Assembly (NCBI RefSeq): GCF_042100115.1
Contig: NC_091273.1
Span: forward strand, 1,798,001-1,862,000
Source: Alternaria dauci
Lineage: Eukaryota; Ascomycota; Dothideomycetes; Pleosporales; Pleosporaceae
Direction of reading: 5' to 3'
Length of the DNA: 64,000 nt
The notes under the pieces were generated by a model. That model made no database searches and had not been told where the DNA came from. It saw only the letters and a program-made list of their open reading frames with translations. Positions 31,238-42,374 of the stretch are shown here, one piece after another (the stretch's first letter is position 1; each line of letters begins with the position of its first letter). Position numbers and translations under genes: made by a program.

Positions 31238-34200
31238 CTAAAATCCACTAATCCTGCCCTTCTTTTTCTTCTTCTTGTCCAGCTTTCCTCCGAACTTGCC
31301 CCGCTCGACTTGACTTTGCGGCACCGTGAAGCTACTCCCGTGAGATGGTACTTGAATCTGACTTTGGCTTTGGCTTTGACTTGGTGCCTGACTGCTGCTC
31401 CCCACGCCGCCCAACATGGGCCCTGGAGAGCTTCTAGGAAATGCGGTGGGCTGACTAACAGCAGTACTCCTCATGAGCTCAACCTTGGCCTTCATAAGCT
31501 CGTTTTCGCGCTGTTGACGCTTTTCCCGACGTTCTCTCTTCTTGCGTTCTTTTTCTCGTTGCAGCTGGCTCTCCTCGTCAAAATCCTCGGGTTGGAGAGC
31601 GCGCTCCAGACTGGCCCAGTCGTACGCGTGAGGATCACTTCCCAGTTGCCAATGCGCGAGACCTTGAGCCACATTCGAGTGAATAACCGCCGGGTCTTTG
31701 GAAGTCGGAAGATACTTGCTGAGGCGACTGAGGGGGTCGGGTAAGGCGGGCGAGGCGGAAGGCGCCTCAGGCGGAGATGATCCCAGCACCGAGGACGGGG
31801 GCATAGATGAATATGGTGGTGTCGGTAGTGGCTGAGAGATTGGATAGCTTGAGACGGGATGAAAGGCACCTTCTTTCGGCCTAGATGGCAAGACGGGCAA
31901 TGCGACACCACTGCCCTTGCCTTGTCCATGCTGGGCGCTGGAGGCAGACACCTGCCTTCGATCATCACGTAAACAAGTACTTGCGAACATCAGTTCCGTG
32001 GCAACCCGGCGAGCCAGACGTTCCAAGCGCTGGCGAACCCGAATCGGCACTTCTGTGGGAAGAGGCGCAATCCAGGTGTGGAGGATAGTCTCGTATACGT
32101 CGGTAATTGTAGGGTCGCCGTCGTGGGCCAGACCAAGCACGTGCATAGGTGCGATACGCTGGACGTCCATTGTGTCTTCGTATCCGGAAGAAAACAGCTC
32201 TTCAAAGTTGGATGAAGCTTCGTCAATGTCCGTAACGTCAAAATGTGTGCGCGTGAACTCCATCCTGCAGATGTTAGTGTAGGCCTGTTGTGAGTTTGCG
32301 TTACTTACAAAGTACCCAAGGGCAAAGACGGCAAGTCTGCACCGGTTGCCAGCATCTCATTTACCTGGTCCATGACCGCCACTGCATCGATCGTGGTAGA
32401 CTGCTCTGCTGAACTCCTGGCCCGCGATATGACCCTACCCAAAAGAGCGTTGTCTCGTATCTTACACGCAATAGAACCATGCAGATTGGTATCCCATTGT
32501 AACCGTAGCGTTGTATTTATCGAGTATGGCGGTTCTGTAGTGGGCAGTCCATCAGGGACTACGAAATCATCGTCTTTGTTGATCTTACGCGACTTGATTG
32601 TTAGACCCCTGTGACGCGTGATCGTGCTCTGCTCAAAACCTGCAATCACACAATCGTCTTCAGTTGAATCCGCCGGAAAGGACCGGGTATAAACGACGAG
32701 CTCGTGGACGCTCAAGTCAGACTGTGTCACAAATAGCTGGAAGAAGCCGACCTCCGACCTCAAGTCTCCTTGTTCCATGGTCTCGATGACTATGTCGGTA
32801 ATCTGCCCCGGGTCCGGAATGGATAGGCCAAGAAGACTTGGGTCGGTAGCGGTAATAAGCCCGGGGGAATGCTCAGTAAAGCTGTATATTTGGACGAGGT
32901 TGTTGGCACGAGAATGAATCATCACGCACGTTTCTGTCCATCTGTCAGTCGGTCTCTCGTGCATTGAGCTTGACACATACCGTCATCTGCCAGCATCTGC
33001 ACACTCAATCCAAGGGTGAGATCTTCAGCGCCCCTGTAATGTCGCCATGATAGAAGTATTTTCGCGCCTGTGTCGTCGCCATCTGACAGGAGCTCATTCG
33101 GCGGAGTGATTGCAATGAGTGAAAGCCGAGTAGAGGTCAAGACGAACACTTTACTGCGGTCTTTTGGATGCAATTTGACGTCCAGAATCCAATCTGCGGA
33201 CCGTTCGCTGACAATCTCCGGGCAAGGCAGGTACAAAGTTGATCCGCCCTGGATGCTGACGATGCTCAAGTGGCGCCTATTGCAAACCATCAACGTCGTG
33301 ATATCGGCGACCCAGAGGACCCTCGCCCAGCCGTCCTGGCCAGTTGCGTCTGCATCGTCCGACTCGTTGACCTTTCCGCGAAGCACGCACGAAGCCGAAT
33401 ACGTGCCAAGCCTGAGCCGATGCTCGATATCCCATACGCTCCACGTTTGGCTCTGATCAACCAGCGCAAACTGGAACTGGAAGTCCGGGTTGAAGGCAAC
33501 ATCGACATGGGGAAAACCACCTGTATCGTTCTGGTGTATGCTGAGTACGCGGTTCGGTTGGATCGTGGAAGCAGGCAGACGATAGAATGGGGAGATTGCG
33601 GCGGCGCGTGGGCGTCGGTGGTAGTCCGGGTGGAATAGAACAGTGCGTGTGGGAAGTCGCACTGCAAGCAATGGCCGTTTGTCTTCGGAGCGTGCAAAGC
33701 AAACCTGTTGAATTGGTGCCGCTTCCTCGTTCCAGAACCCGCTCTCTGCGGCTCTCAACGTTTGCCCTCGTACCCATGATTTCGGTTCGGACGTCCAGCC
33801 ATGGGTTTCGTCCTCCAAGATGCACATCTGCAGTATACTCCCTGTCTCACCAGTGGGCAACGCAGCCAGCCGCCACGTCTCATGTCTACCCTTGGGAGTG
33901 ATCGAGCCGAAAGACAAAAGGCCGTTGACGAGGGGATCGTAGGTCGAAGCCGCGGAAGAGATGGCGGCAGACACCAATGCTAGATCCGGAACCAATTCGG
34001 CAGCTGGAGCGAGGAGGGCGTCGTCCTGAACCGTACTGCTGAGTGCGTCTAGTATGTTCGGCCTGTTTGCCGGTGTTCTTGGAGGGTCCAGTGCTGCTGT
34101 TGCAGGTGTCGCATGATTTCGTTTAGAAGGCGTGGTCTTTGTAGTCAGAATCTGTCTGAAACTCCGTTGCTTATAATTCCTGGCAAATGCCCATCCTCTG

Positions 34201-34268
34201 TTTTCCAAATCATAACTCGCGACACCGGGATGGCCGTAGTTGAGATCTTTCAGCGATTTGTCAGCCAT
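31238..34268 (-). CDS. rrn6: RNA polymerase I core factor subunit RRN6
   Basis: Subunit of the core factor that recruits RNA polymerase I to the rDNA promoter in the nucleolus. Three exons (34268-32981, 32933-32309, 32264-31238), 979 aa; introns 47 and 44 nt. The N-terminal two thirds form beta-propeller-like repeats (for example ETWRLAALPTGETGSILQM and VDQSQTWSVWDIEHRLRLG), then a helical region. The low-complexity C-terminus has a Ser-Gln run and ends in the Lys-rich KLDKKKKKKGRISGF, typical of fungal Rrn6. The intron 1 acceptor was set at GGACAG/AAACG because the nearer CAG would shift the frame. It is head-to-head with SPC25. Confidence 0.88.
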
Positions 34269-34613
34269 TGGGCTGTCGTAGAGGTTCTCGATCGGTAACG
34301 ACGCTGCAGTATAAACTCATACTTCGGGCACAGGAAGCAAGCGGTCGTATGCGGGAGCGGAGAAGCAGTCTGCCAGATCTGGTGATGTCGAACGCGACGA
34401 TGAGAGTGAGCAAACCAAAAAGTTACACTAGCGCCAAAGGTCGCGTCGGCACGTGCATGCGCCCCGCTTCCAGCCCTGCCGCATTAGCGCGGATGTTTGT
34501 TTACGGAGCAACCACCGAACCTCACCACTGTCATCTAAGCCCATCTACGACATCGCCGCGAACTCTGCACACCACAAAGCTACCGGTAGTAACCCTACGA
34601 CAATCCATTCACC
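34269..34613. promoter_or_regulatory. divergent RRN6/SPC25 promoter region
   Basis: 345 bp between two start codons in opposite directions. It must contain both promoters. No coding signal or clear TATA box. Confidence 0.5.
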
Positions 34614-35433
34614 ATGGCGACCTTTGAGCCTTCACTCAGCACCACGATGCGCGCCTCCTCGCACGATGCGCCGTCCATGGCCGACCAACTGCCCAGCATC
34701 AATTTCGGATTCGACGACTTGCGCAGCCGCATGAACCAGTTCACGACGCGATTCGACGCCTTTATCGAAAATGGACGCAGACGGGTCCTCGAAGAACGCA
34801 ACCAGTTTCGCATGAGCGTCGCAGAACTGCATGGTACGTTGGAACGGCTCGGCTCGGCGCTCGCTGAACACCTGCTAACTCCCTGCAGAGGACCAACGCA
34901 TGAAGAAGCGCGACATTGAGATTCTCGAACTCAAGACCGCCCAGCACAGCCAGACGCTCTCCAAGGAAGCCCAGGAAACATCCGAGATGCAAGAGGCCAT
35001 CTCCGCCCTCACCCTCCAGCGCGACGAGCGCCTGGCGCACCGCGACAGCCTCCGCACACAGATTGCCGAAGTGCAAAAGACCATCTCCGCGCGCCGCGAA
35101 GCCCAGCTCAAGCACCGCAGATATCTCGATGGCCAGAGCCGGTACAACGAGCCGGAACTCGACTTTTGGGAGAACTATCTGGGTCTGAGGATTGAGGGCC
35201 TTGGCAAGGACGATCGCCTCAAGTTTGTGTACACCAACGTCGACGAGCGAGAGTGGGATCGCGAGGCGTGGTTTGAGCTCGACACCAGCGAACGCGACTA
35301 CAGAGTGCTAGAGATGCGGCCCAAGGTTGAGCGCGAAGAAGTCGAGACGGTTGTCGAGAGACTAAACGAGACACGCGATCTAGCAGGCTTTCTCAAGGGC
35401 ATGCGCGAGCTGTTCGTGGAAGCCTGCAAGTAG
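34614..35433 (+). CDS. spc25: Kinetochore protein SPC25
   Basis: Subunit of the Ndc80 complex that couples kinetochores to spindle microtubules. Two exons (34614-34833, 34889-35433), 254 aa, 55-nt intron joining AELHE to DQRMKKRDIEILELK. The middle is a coiled coil (about 60-165). The C-terminal globular Spc25 domain follows (YNEPELDFWENYLGLRIEG, then LKFVYTNVDEREWDREAWFE), ending in a helix LAGFLKGMRELFVEACK. Length and order fit the family. It shares its upstream region with RRN6 and ends 83 bp from the convergent helicase gene. Confidence 0.93.
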
Positions 35434-35516
35434 CGGCGCGAAACCAGTCCTTTGATGATTCATGTAATTATGCCTTTAGTTTTGATAGATACCCGCACGA
35501 CTCTTCTTTTCTCCAT

Positions 35517-37595
35517 CTACCGACCGCCATTCTTGATCTTGTAATACTCTGGCGCATACTGTGTTAGCCAGTCCATGTCCACTGTGCTCAGATCCCTGAT
35601 GTAGGTTTTGTCTCTTGTAGACTGAATCTCCGTGTATATGACCCAATCAGCCTTTCGCGTGAAGAACACAGAACTGGGATGAGCCCATAGTGTCGTCTTC
35701 CCGTCCACGGTGGTAAACGTCCCGTCTGCCTTCATCCTTGCAGCATGCGCGAAGAACCCCGTAGTCAAACAGCGACGGACACGCTCGGCAAGTGGTGTGC
35801 CGCCAACCCTCAGCACGCCCGACGATGCGAGAACATTTTCTTTTACCCCAAAACGGTCCAGGTAGGCAGCCAACTGTTTCCGGACGCTGACTGCCTTGAC
35901 GAGGGATTTGTGGTTGAGACTGTTCGAGTGGCACCATGCCGTGTTACCCATGCCAGCTTTCACAAAGGCTTCGTACACGTTGTATAGTGTAAGATGATCC
36001 CCCTCTGCTACAGCAAATTTCCGCCTTGCTGCATCGAGCTGTTTCTTTCCCCCATCGTGGGACACAAAGGCGTTACCTTGGAGTGTCATCATGGCGGCTA
36101 TCGTGAGCATCTCGCTCAAGCAACCAAACTCTGGTTCAGCAGCTTTCAGCACAGCGCGGCCAAGCATTGGTTCGAGAGGCAGCTCTGCTAGGCGCGTACC
36201 GAAGGGCTTGGTCAGCCGAGCGTGAGCGTCCAAGGCTCCCAGGGAGTACAGCATATCTAGGGCGCGTGTTACGAGCGCTGATGGTGGCGGGGAGAGGTAG
36301 TCGAATCGCACCACGTTCGTGATACCCAAGTTGAGAAGCTGCAGAATCACAGGTGCAAGGTTTGAGCGCGCAAGCTCTGGAAACGTGGCTTCCTCCAGGC
36401 CCTCATATACACTTTCCGGGTACAGTCTAAAGCATTTGCCCGGTCTTGTCCGGCCAGCGCGACCAGCTCTTTGTGTAGCACTGGCTTTTGATACCGGAAC
36501 GACGGCGAGATTCTCGATGCCGAGATTGGCGTTGTAGGCGCGGAGCTTGACGTATCCTGTGTCTATCACGAAGACAATACCGTCGATGGTTACAGACGCC
36601 TCGGAAATGTTGGTGCTGAACATGACACGTCGCGTATCCTGCGGTGGCTTTGTGAAGATGAGATTCTGGTCTTCTGTGGGCAGGCCGGCGTAAAGGGGTA
36701 GAGGCATGAGCCTTTGCTGAGACGAAGACATTTCGGCAATGCGATCGCCCAGTTTATCGATCGCGTCATCTATCTCTTCGCGCCCTGTCAGAAAGACGAG
36801 AATGTCACCCTTGCCCTCATGCTCGTGGATTTTCATGACAGCGTCGATCGATGCTTCGACATAGTTGTTTGTTGGTTCCTGTAGATACTGAATCTCAACC
36901 GGATAGGTGCGTCCCTGGATACCAACAATGCATCCAAATTCTTCCTTGCTCTTGCCATGAATCTTCTCGCCTTGATCGGGGCTGAGGAAGTCAAGAAAGC
37001 GTTCGGCTTCGAGCGTAGCGCTGCTCACAACAACGCGCAAGTCTTCCCTTTTCGCCAGTACTTTCTTCAGTAAGCTCAGCAGTATATCAGACGATAAGCT
37101 GCGCTCATGTGCTTCGTCAACCATGATGACAGAGTAGCGGGAGAGTAGCGGGTCGACAAGCATCTCACGTAGCAGCAACCCGTCTGTGACGAACTTTACA
37201 TGCGTGGCTGCGGACGTGACATCTTCAAATCGGATACTGTATCCGACCTTCTGGCCGAGTGGCGTCGCTAGCTCTTCTGCCACTCTTGCAGCTACACTGG
37301 TACATGCTATCCGTCGGGGCTGGGTGATGGCTATCTGCTGGCCGCTATTGCACCAGCCCGCTTCGAGCAGGAATTTTGGTATCTGCGTTGTCTTGCCTGG
37401 GCGAGATCAGCTCCGGAATTTGACACTGTTAAATCCAGAAAAGTTACCGCTGCCTGTTTCACCAACAACAATAGTCACAGGGTACGTCTCGATCGTGTAG
37501 AGCAGTTGGTCTTTGAGTTGTGCGATTGGTAGCAATGCGGGTGGCTTATACAAACTTGGGATCAAAGCAGACTCGATATCCCCATCATCCGCCAT
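35517..37595 (-). CDS. DEAH-box RNA helicase, DHX35-like
   Basis: SF2 ATP-dependent RNA helicase, probably nuclear and spliceosome-associated like human DHX35. Two exons (37595-37448, 37396-35517), 675 aa. The 51-nt intron interrupts the P-loop itself; splicing rebuilds GETGSGKT (45-52) and TTQIPKFLLEAGW. Further motifs: DEAH at 143-146 (MVDEAHERS), SSATLEAERF, the motif V/VI pair STNISEASVTI and QRAGRAGRTRPGKC, then the HA2 and OB-fold regions with DKTYIRDLSTV. There is almost no N-terminal extension before the helicase core, which separates it from Prp2/16/22. The DHX35 assignment rests on that compact size. Head-to-head with ELP4. Confidence 0.9.
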
Positions 37596-37944
37596 GGCGA
37601 ATGTCCATGAACCTTTAGAGAAGGCGGAGATGACTTGGTGTGAATATGCTGAGAGTGATGAGTAAGGGACAGCCTCGAAGAAGAACACCAAGGAGATGGC
37701 CTAGCCAAATATAACTTAGCGTGGAATGGCAATACAGTCGCGATTCATGGATGCTGTAGTCCCATTGGATGGTACTTCCAGTGGTCGACGGCCAATCAGA
37801 TCAGCCTAGGAAGTCGAGGTTCGCCATAAACGGATGGCTGTTCTAATTAGCTGGAGCTTATTTCCAGAACTATATGACGTCCCGAGCCTTATCGATAGCC
37901 CCTCCAACATTTTCGAGTCGCGACTCACAGCTCAAACACCCAAA
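37596..37944. promoter_or_regulatory. divergent DHX35-like/ELP4 promoter region
   Basis: 349 bp between opposite start codons; both promoters must lie here. The open frames that continue upstream of each ATG lack family similarity. Confidence 0.45.
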
Positions 37945-39202
37945 ATGGCGTTTCGCAAGCGCAACATAGCACTGTCTCGCGCACCGGCAGGGCAAGACGC
38001 GCTCAACTCGCTCTCTTCTCCTGCAATAGCCCAGCCTGTGCCAACACCCCCCGGCGTCCGACCCTCACCCATCGATGGCCGCCCCACCACATCCACCGGC
38101 ACACCCTCGCTCGATGGCATTCTGGCAGGACATGCGGGGCTGGCGCTGGGCAACTCGATACTCATAGGCGAGAGCGGAACGACCGACTATGCCGGCGCAT
38201 TGCTTAGGTTTTACGCAGCGGAAGGAGTGGTGCAGGGGCACAAGGTGCATGTCGTAGGCATGGGTGAAGTGTGGGGCAGGGAATTGCCTGGCATATCAGA
38301 AGACAAGTCGGACAAGAGAAAAGAAGGAAAGGAACGAGCAGAGAAGATGAAGATTGCATGGAGATATGAAGGCCTTGGACAATTCGAGAGTGCTAGAGGT
38401 GCGTCTTATATATATCTGAATGCAGTCTATCTTACGAACGATTTTGACGAGGTTTGCGACAGGCTCGCCCAGTGTGCAGAGAACCGCGAACCAGAGCGAC
38501 GCAGCAGAGGAACAAGTGATCTTCTGCCATACGTTTGATCTGGCCAAACGTCTCGCCCTTCCGGTCGGGATAGCGATCAACTATGTGCCCATACCTCCGC
38601 CAACAGCCGCTTCCGCCTCACCCTTCCCTTCGATTCTGCAAAACATACGGCGGCAGCTCGAGTCAACACCACCACACACGATACACCGCGTTGTAATACC
38701 GTCTCTTCTGTCGCCAGCGCTATACCCTCCCTCGGCGGCCCACCCAACCCACATACTCCAGTTTCTCCATGCTCTGCGCGCGCTCCTCCGACAACACCAG
38801 ACGCGTCTGACCGCCGTCGTCACACTTCCATTGACCCTGTACCCAAGGTCCTCCGGCCTGGTCCGCTGGATGGAGATCCTCTCAGACGGTGTACTCGAAT
38901 TGGCTCCGTTTCCCTACTCGCGTATGCAAGCACTCGCCCAGTCGGCGGGCACCACAAAGGACGAGGAACGACCGCAGGGCATGCTTGCCGTGCACAAACT
39001 ACCCGTCTTTCACGAAAAGGGTGGTGGCGGTGGAGCAGGAGACTTGGGCGAGGATATGGCGTTTACATTGAGCAGGCGGAAGTTTGTGATTGCAAAATTC
39101 AGCCTGCCGCCGATGGAAGGCGATACTGAGGCGCAGGAGGAGGCTGTAAGGGAGGCAGCGGGTGCTAGTGCGATGCCGAAGAAGCAGGATCTAGAGTTCT
39201 AG
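37945..39202 (+). CDS. elp4: Elongator complex protein 4
   Basis: RecA-fold subunit of the Elp4-6 ring of Elongator, needed for wobble-uridine modification of tRNAs (PAXNEB family). Two exons (37945-38398, 38463-39202), 397 aa, 64-nt intron that restores QFESARGSPSV. Family marks are MAFRKRN, PTTSTGTPSLDGILAGHAG, LGNSILIGESGTTDYAGALL (a degenerate P-loop), EEQVIFCHTFDLAKRLALP, and near the C-terminus MLAVHKLPVFHEKGGGGG and DMAFTLSRRKFVIAKFSLPP. The internal insert KSDKRKEGKERAEKMK is basic and variable. ATG at 37945 fits the family start better than the in-frame upstream GTG/TTG codons. Confidence 0.92.
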
Positions 39203-39275
39203 GGGCGCGCATCGGCGAGTGTGTAGATGAAGATACCCGTGAGGCGCCGAGACGCCAGTCAAGCCATCGTGTTGT

Positions 39276-39521
39276 TCATTCCGAGTCGCTGTCCTCTCCA
39301 AGCATGTCTTCCATCTCAATCTGTTCCCAGCCCCCGCTGCCTGCTCCCGACCCGAAGCCTCGCGTGTAGTTGCGACCAAAGGATGCGTTCCGGGGGTTGA
39401 ATGTGACACCGGCAAATCTTGCGCGGAAGCCGTCGCCCATGCAAGAAGACGCGGCGAGGAATGCGAGGAAGAAGAGAAACGGTATGAAGAGCAACAGACT
39501 CAGGAGGAGTAGGACATTCAT
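39276..39521 (-). CDS. 81-aa single-pass membrane protein
   Basis: Short protein of unknown function. A very hydrophobic N-terminal segment (MNVLLLLSLLLFIPFLFFLA, about 1-25) is followed by a short polar domain with RARFAGVTFNPRNASFG, a Gly-rich stretch and an acidic end (EQIEMEDMLGEDSDSE). The segment could be a signal anchor of the secretory pathway. Non-random composition, its place between two well-defined genes and a 184-bp divergent spacing from SSP120 support a real gene. I have an impression that similar proteins occur in other ascomycetes but no name. The ATG at 39521 is preferred, because the 40 codons before it are not protein-like. Confidence 0.65.
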   Translation of the reverse strand: MNVLLLLSLLLFIPFLFFLAFLAASSCMGDGFRARFAGVTFNPRNASFGRNYTRGFGSGAGSGGWEQIEMEDMLGEDSDSE

Positions 39522-39705
39522 CGTGCGCGTGGTGTTGTCGGTGTGGTGGGAAGCTACGCAGGCACATGGAAATGTCCAGACCCCTATGACATCGTGTCGG
39601 CGGCTGGCCACTCGTTGGACCGAGCCCCTGGCCGTCAACACTGGGGCTGCGACTCAACGCAACCTTTGCACAGTGCATTCCTCTGCGTCTTACTCTGATA
39701 AAACC

Positions 39706-40390
39706 ATGGCCCGCACGTTGAAACTGCCGCTTGGCGCCCTCTTGCTTTTGTCGTGCGCCCTCAATGCCTCGGCGCATGGCGGGAACGAGCATGCGCAAAT
39801 AGTAGTCCCACCGGACGCCGACTGGGCGACGCGACACATGGCTGGTACACACTCCCCGGATCTCCGCAGGGAACATAGGGAAAGAGCATTCTGACACACT
39901 CACAGAGGAGCACCACATCTCCGGCTATGACGCAACCACCTTCTTCAACATGCACGACTACGACAGCACCAGTCTCTGGACCGCACTCGACATCCGCCGC
40001 ACCTACGGCCTCGAAGACCCCTCGAGCGCCTCCATCTCCGAGACCAAGAAGCAAATGGTCGTCCAGACTATCCTAGACATGTTCGACACCAACAAAGACG
40101 GCTCCATCACCCTGGCCGAATTCGTACAAAAGGACTCTGAGAATGTCAAGCTGCCAGACTTTGGCATGGGCCCAGGACACCACGGCGACGACGAGTACGA
40201 GTACGAGATCCACCACTGGGAAAAGTACCACAGTGGCGACGACGTCAAAGAGGAGGACCTGAACCACCCAGAGGATATCGCGCATTTCAAGATGCATGAA
40301 GAGAAGGAGGCTGCGCAACAGGAGTGGGAGCGGCTGGAGCTTAGGGGCGTCGTAGAGAAGAACATTCCCTCAAAGTATAGGCGGAACTGA
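39706..40390 (+). CDS. ssp120: EF-hand secretory pathway protein, SSP120-like
   Basis: Lumenal calcium-binding protein of the secretory pathway, related to yeast Ssp120 and nucleobindins. Two exons (39706-39844, 39906-40390), 207 aa, 61-nt intron. A signal peptide of about 23 residues (MARTLKLPLGALLLLSCALN...) is followed by HMAEEHHISGYDATTFFNMHD. There are two EF-hands: a degenerate one at about 63-81 (HDYDSTSLWTALDIRRTYG) and a canonical one at about 107-119 (DTNKDGSITLAEF). The acidic/His-rich C-terminal half is mostly helical. It is divergent from the 81-aa membrane protein gene and convergent with the dienelactone hydrolase gene. Confidence 0.88.
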
Positions 40391-40627
40391 TGAGCGGCGC
40401 AAAGGCAGTGCATGGGCGTATGGCGCTGGCTGCATCTAAGGGTGCTTGGATATGCGCAGATGATATACCAATTTAGGACTACGAAGCACATGATTCCGCT
40501 TGTACCAAATGACCCCTAGCCAGAGGTAGGCAGTATGTCCTGCATTAACGCGGATTAACGTAGAACACAGCGATACCCTGGGATGCAGTTACCCAGGCAC
40601 AGCTATACGCGAGTTGTGAAGCAGCTT

Positions 40628-41537
40628 TCAGAGCCACCTGTCGAACCACGCAAGCACCTGCTTCTCCGAATCCTCCAAGGCCTTCCTTTCCTGCGGGTCG
40701 TCTGGGTTGCCTCTGACCGCGAACCCATGCCTCCCTGGCTTGTACACTTTGTGTTCGATCTCCGGAAACTCCTTCCGCTCCTTTTGTGCTTTCGCATGAC
40801 ATGCCTCCACTTTGCTCCTAGTTTCATAGCTCACGGCAATGTCATCTACGCCCCACGCGAAGCTCGTGGGGACCGTCAGACCTTCAACGTCGTCGGGAAC
40901 GACCAGGTGACTCGGGTGCAGCGCTACGATTGCATCGACAAGCGGCTTCCTCACCCCCTCAATCTCAATCATGCTGCTCTCCAAGCCAGTGCGAACAGCA
41001 TACTTGCCTCCCCAGCAGAATCCGACCATGCCGATCTTCCTGCCGCTCGGCGTCGCCCGTCTCAGCTCCCGCATAAAGTCGAGGCAGATCTTGTCCGACT
41101 CCGCCTTTCCGTGCCTCCTCTGCCACATGAGAAATGCCGGCAAACTCGCCAGGATGCCCGTGTACTTGGAAAAGGTACTCTGGGCTGCGGCATCAACAGG
41201 GAGCAACGCATCGGCTACCTTCAATCCAACCGGATCACCCTTGAAGAAATCAGGGAGTAGCACCAGGTACTGTCCTGACGCGGCATAGGCATCGGCGATG
41301 ATCTTGTTGTTGGGAAGACCTAGTCCGAAGATGTCCGAGTATATGCAGATGACTGCCCGTGGCGTGGTTCGGTTTCCAACCGTGTAAACGGAGAGCCCAT
41401 GGAGTTGCTCGATAGTGCCTTTGGGAGTTCCGGCGTGGATTGAGCCCTAAGCGGGAGCGATTAGCAACGACACGGTGTTTGGCGGCGGGCAGTCATACCT
41501 TGATACACTCCGTTGAGCAGGACGTCCCTGTGACCAT
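40628..41537 (-). CDS. Dienelactone hydrolase family protein (AIM2-like)
   Basis: Alpha/beta hydrolase of the dienelactone hydrolase family; exact substrate unknown. Two exons (41537-41499, 41446-40628), 285 aa, 52-nt intron. Exon 1 encodes just MVTGTSCSTECIK, joined to GSIHAGTPKGTI, which is the usual fungal start of these proteins. The catalytic triad is visible: Cys157 in GFCWGGK, Asp214 in FAWGVDDIAV and His253 in PGRHGFAVR. No signal peptide, so cytosolic. A TATA-like element lies about 125 bp upstream. The large frame often called from 41263 lacks the first 91 residues. Confidence 0.9.
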
Positions 41538-42374
41538 GGTGGGTGCTTTGGTGACAGACTAATGTCTGTATGATGGTTACGAAAATGATTGAGAAGTTTC
41601 GGTAGGAGGATTTGACTACGAGTGGAGTGCAAAGCGCCGATCCCAACGAACCGCACTGCTTTTATATGCTTTGTATCAACCGCAACAGCACATTCACGTT
41701 ACGCCCGTTACAAGAACCATCCCACGGAGCGTAGCTAGCGCATGTAAAACCATACGAACGGGTCGCCCTCTCTGTTAGCATGGTCCCGTCCACCAACTAA
41801 GATGGCAGTAGTACTCGCCAATCGCGTATCTTGCAGCAAATACTAGCCGGTGATGGAGCTGTACGCCCGGTCGATTAAGGTCCCCCCAAGCTAAACCTCT
41901 TGCGGCTCATTGAACGAGCACGAATGACCACCCCTGTCATGTCAGCATCGATGCCACACGGGTGCATCGGGCGTAGAGGCGTGACCATGCCTCCAAGCAT
42001 GTGAATGTGGTGGCGTCTGTTCGAAGACGGTTCTTGCACCACTCACAATCGATGCGCATCAGTGACAGCTAACGTGCCATAACCACAGTGCAGCAGAATC
42101 CTTGAGCATCCAGCCGGCCTCAAAGTCGCATCCAACTCCTCGAGAAGTGCCGGTGTGATAGGATCTCGTTCCATAAAAAAAAAGGGTTGCCTAATCAAAT
42201 GCCACACTAATGCTGAAGCTGTCACCCAAGGTCTTCTCCAGGACTCGCCTGCGCCCGTGGTCTAATACCCCAACGAAGCTGCTACAACTAAATCGCACAC
42301 CAAGGAATCATTGAACATGACGAGATACCGTCCAGACAGCAGTCAGACCTAGAAGCAACGTGCTCCTCTTGTCA
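41538..42374. other. gene-poor stretch upstream of the hydrolase gene
   Basis: Contains TATAAAA on the minus strand at 41666-41660, a likely promoter element of the hydrolase. A minus-strand frame of 60 codons (42225-42043) with an internal A/T run has no recognisable family. No intact gene. Confidence 0.4.
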
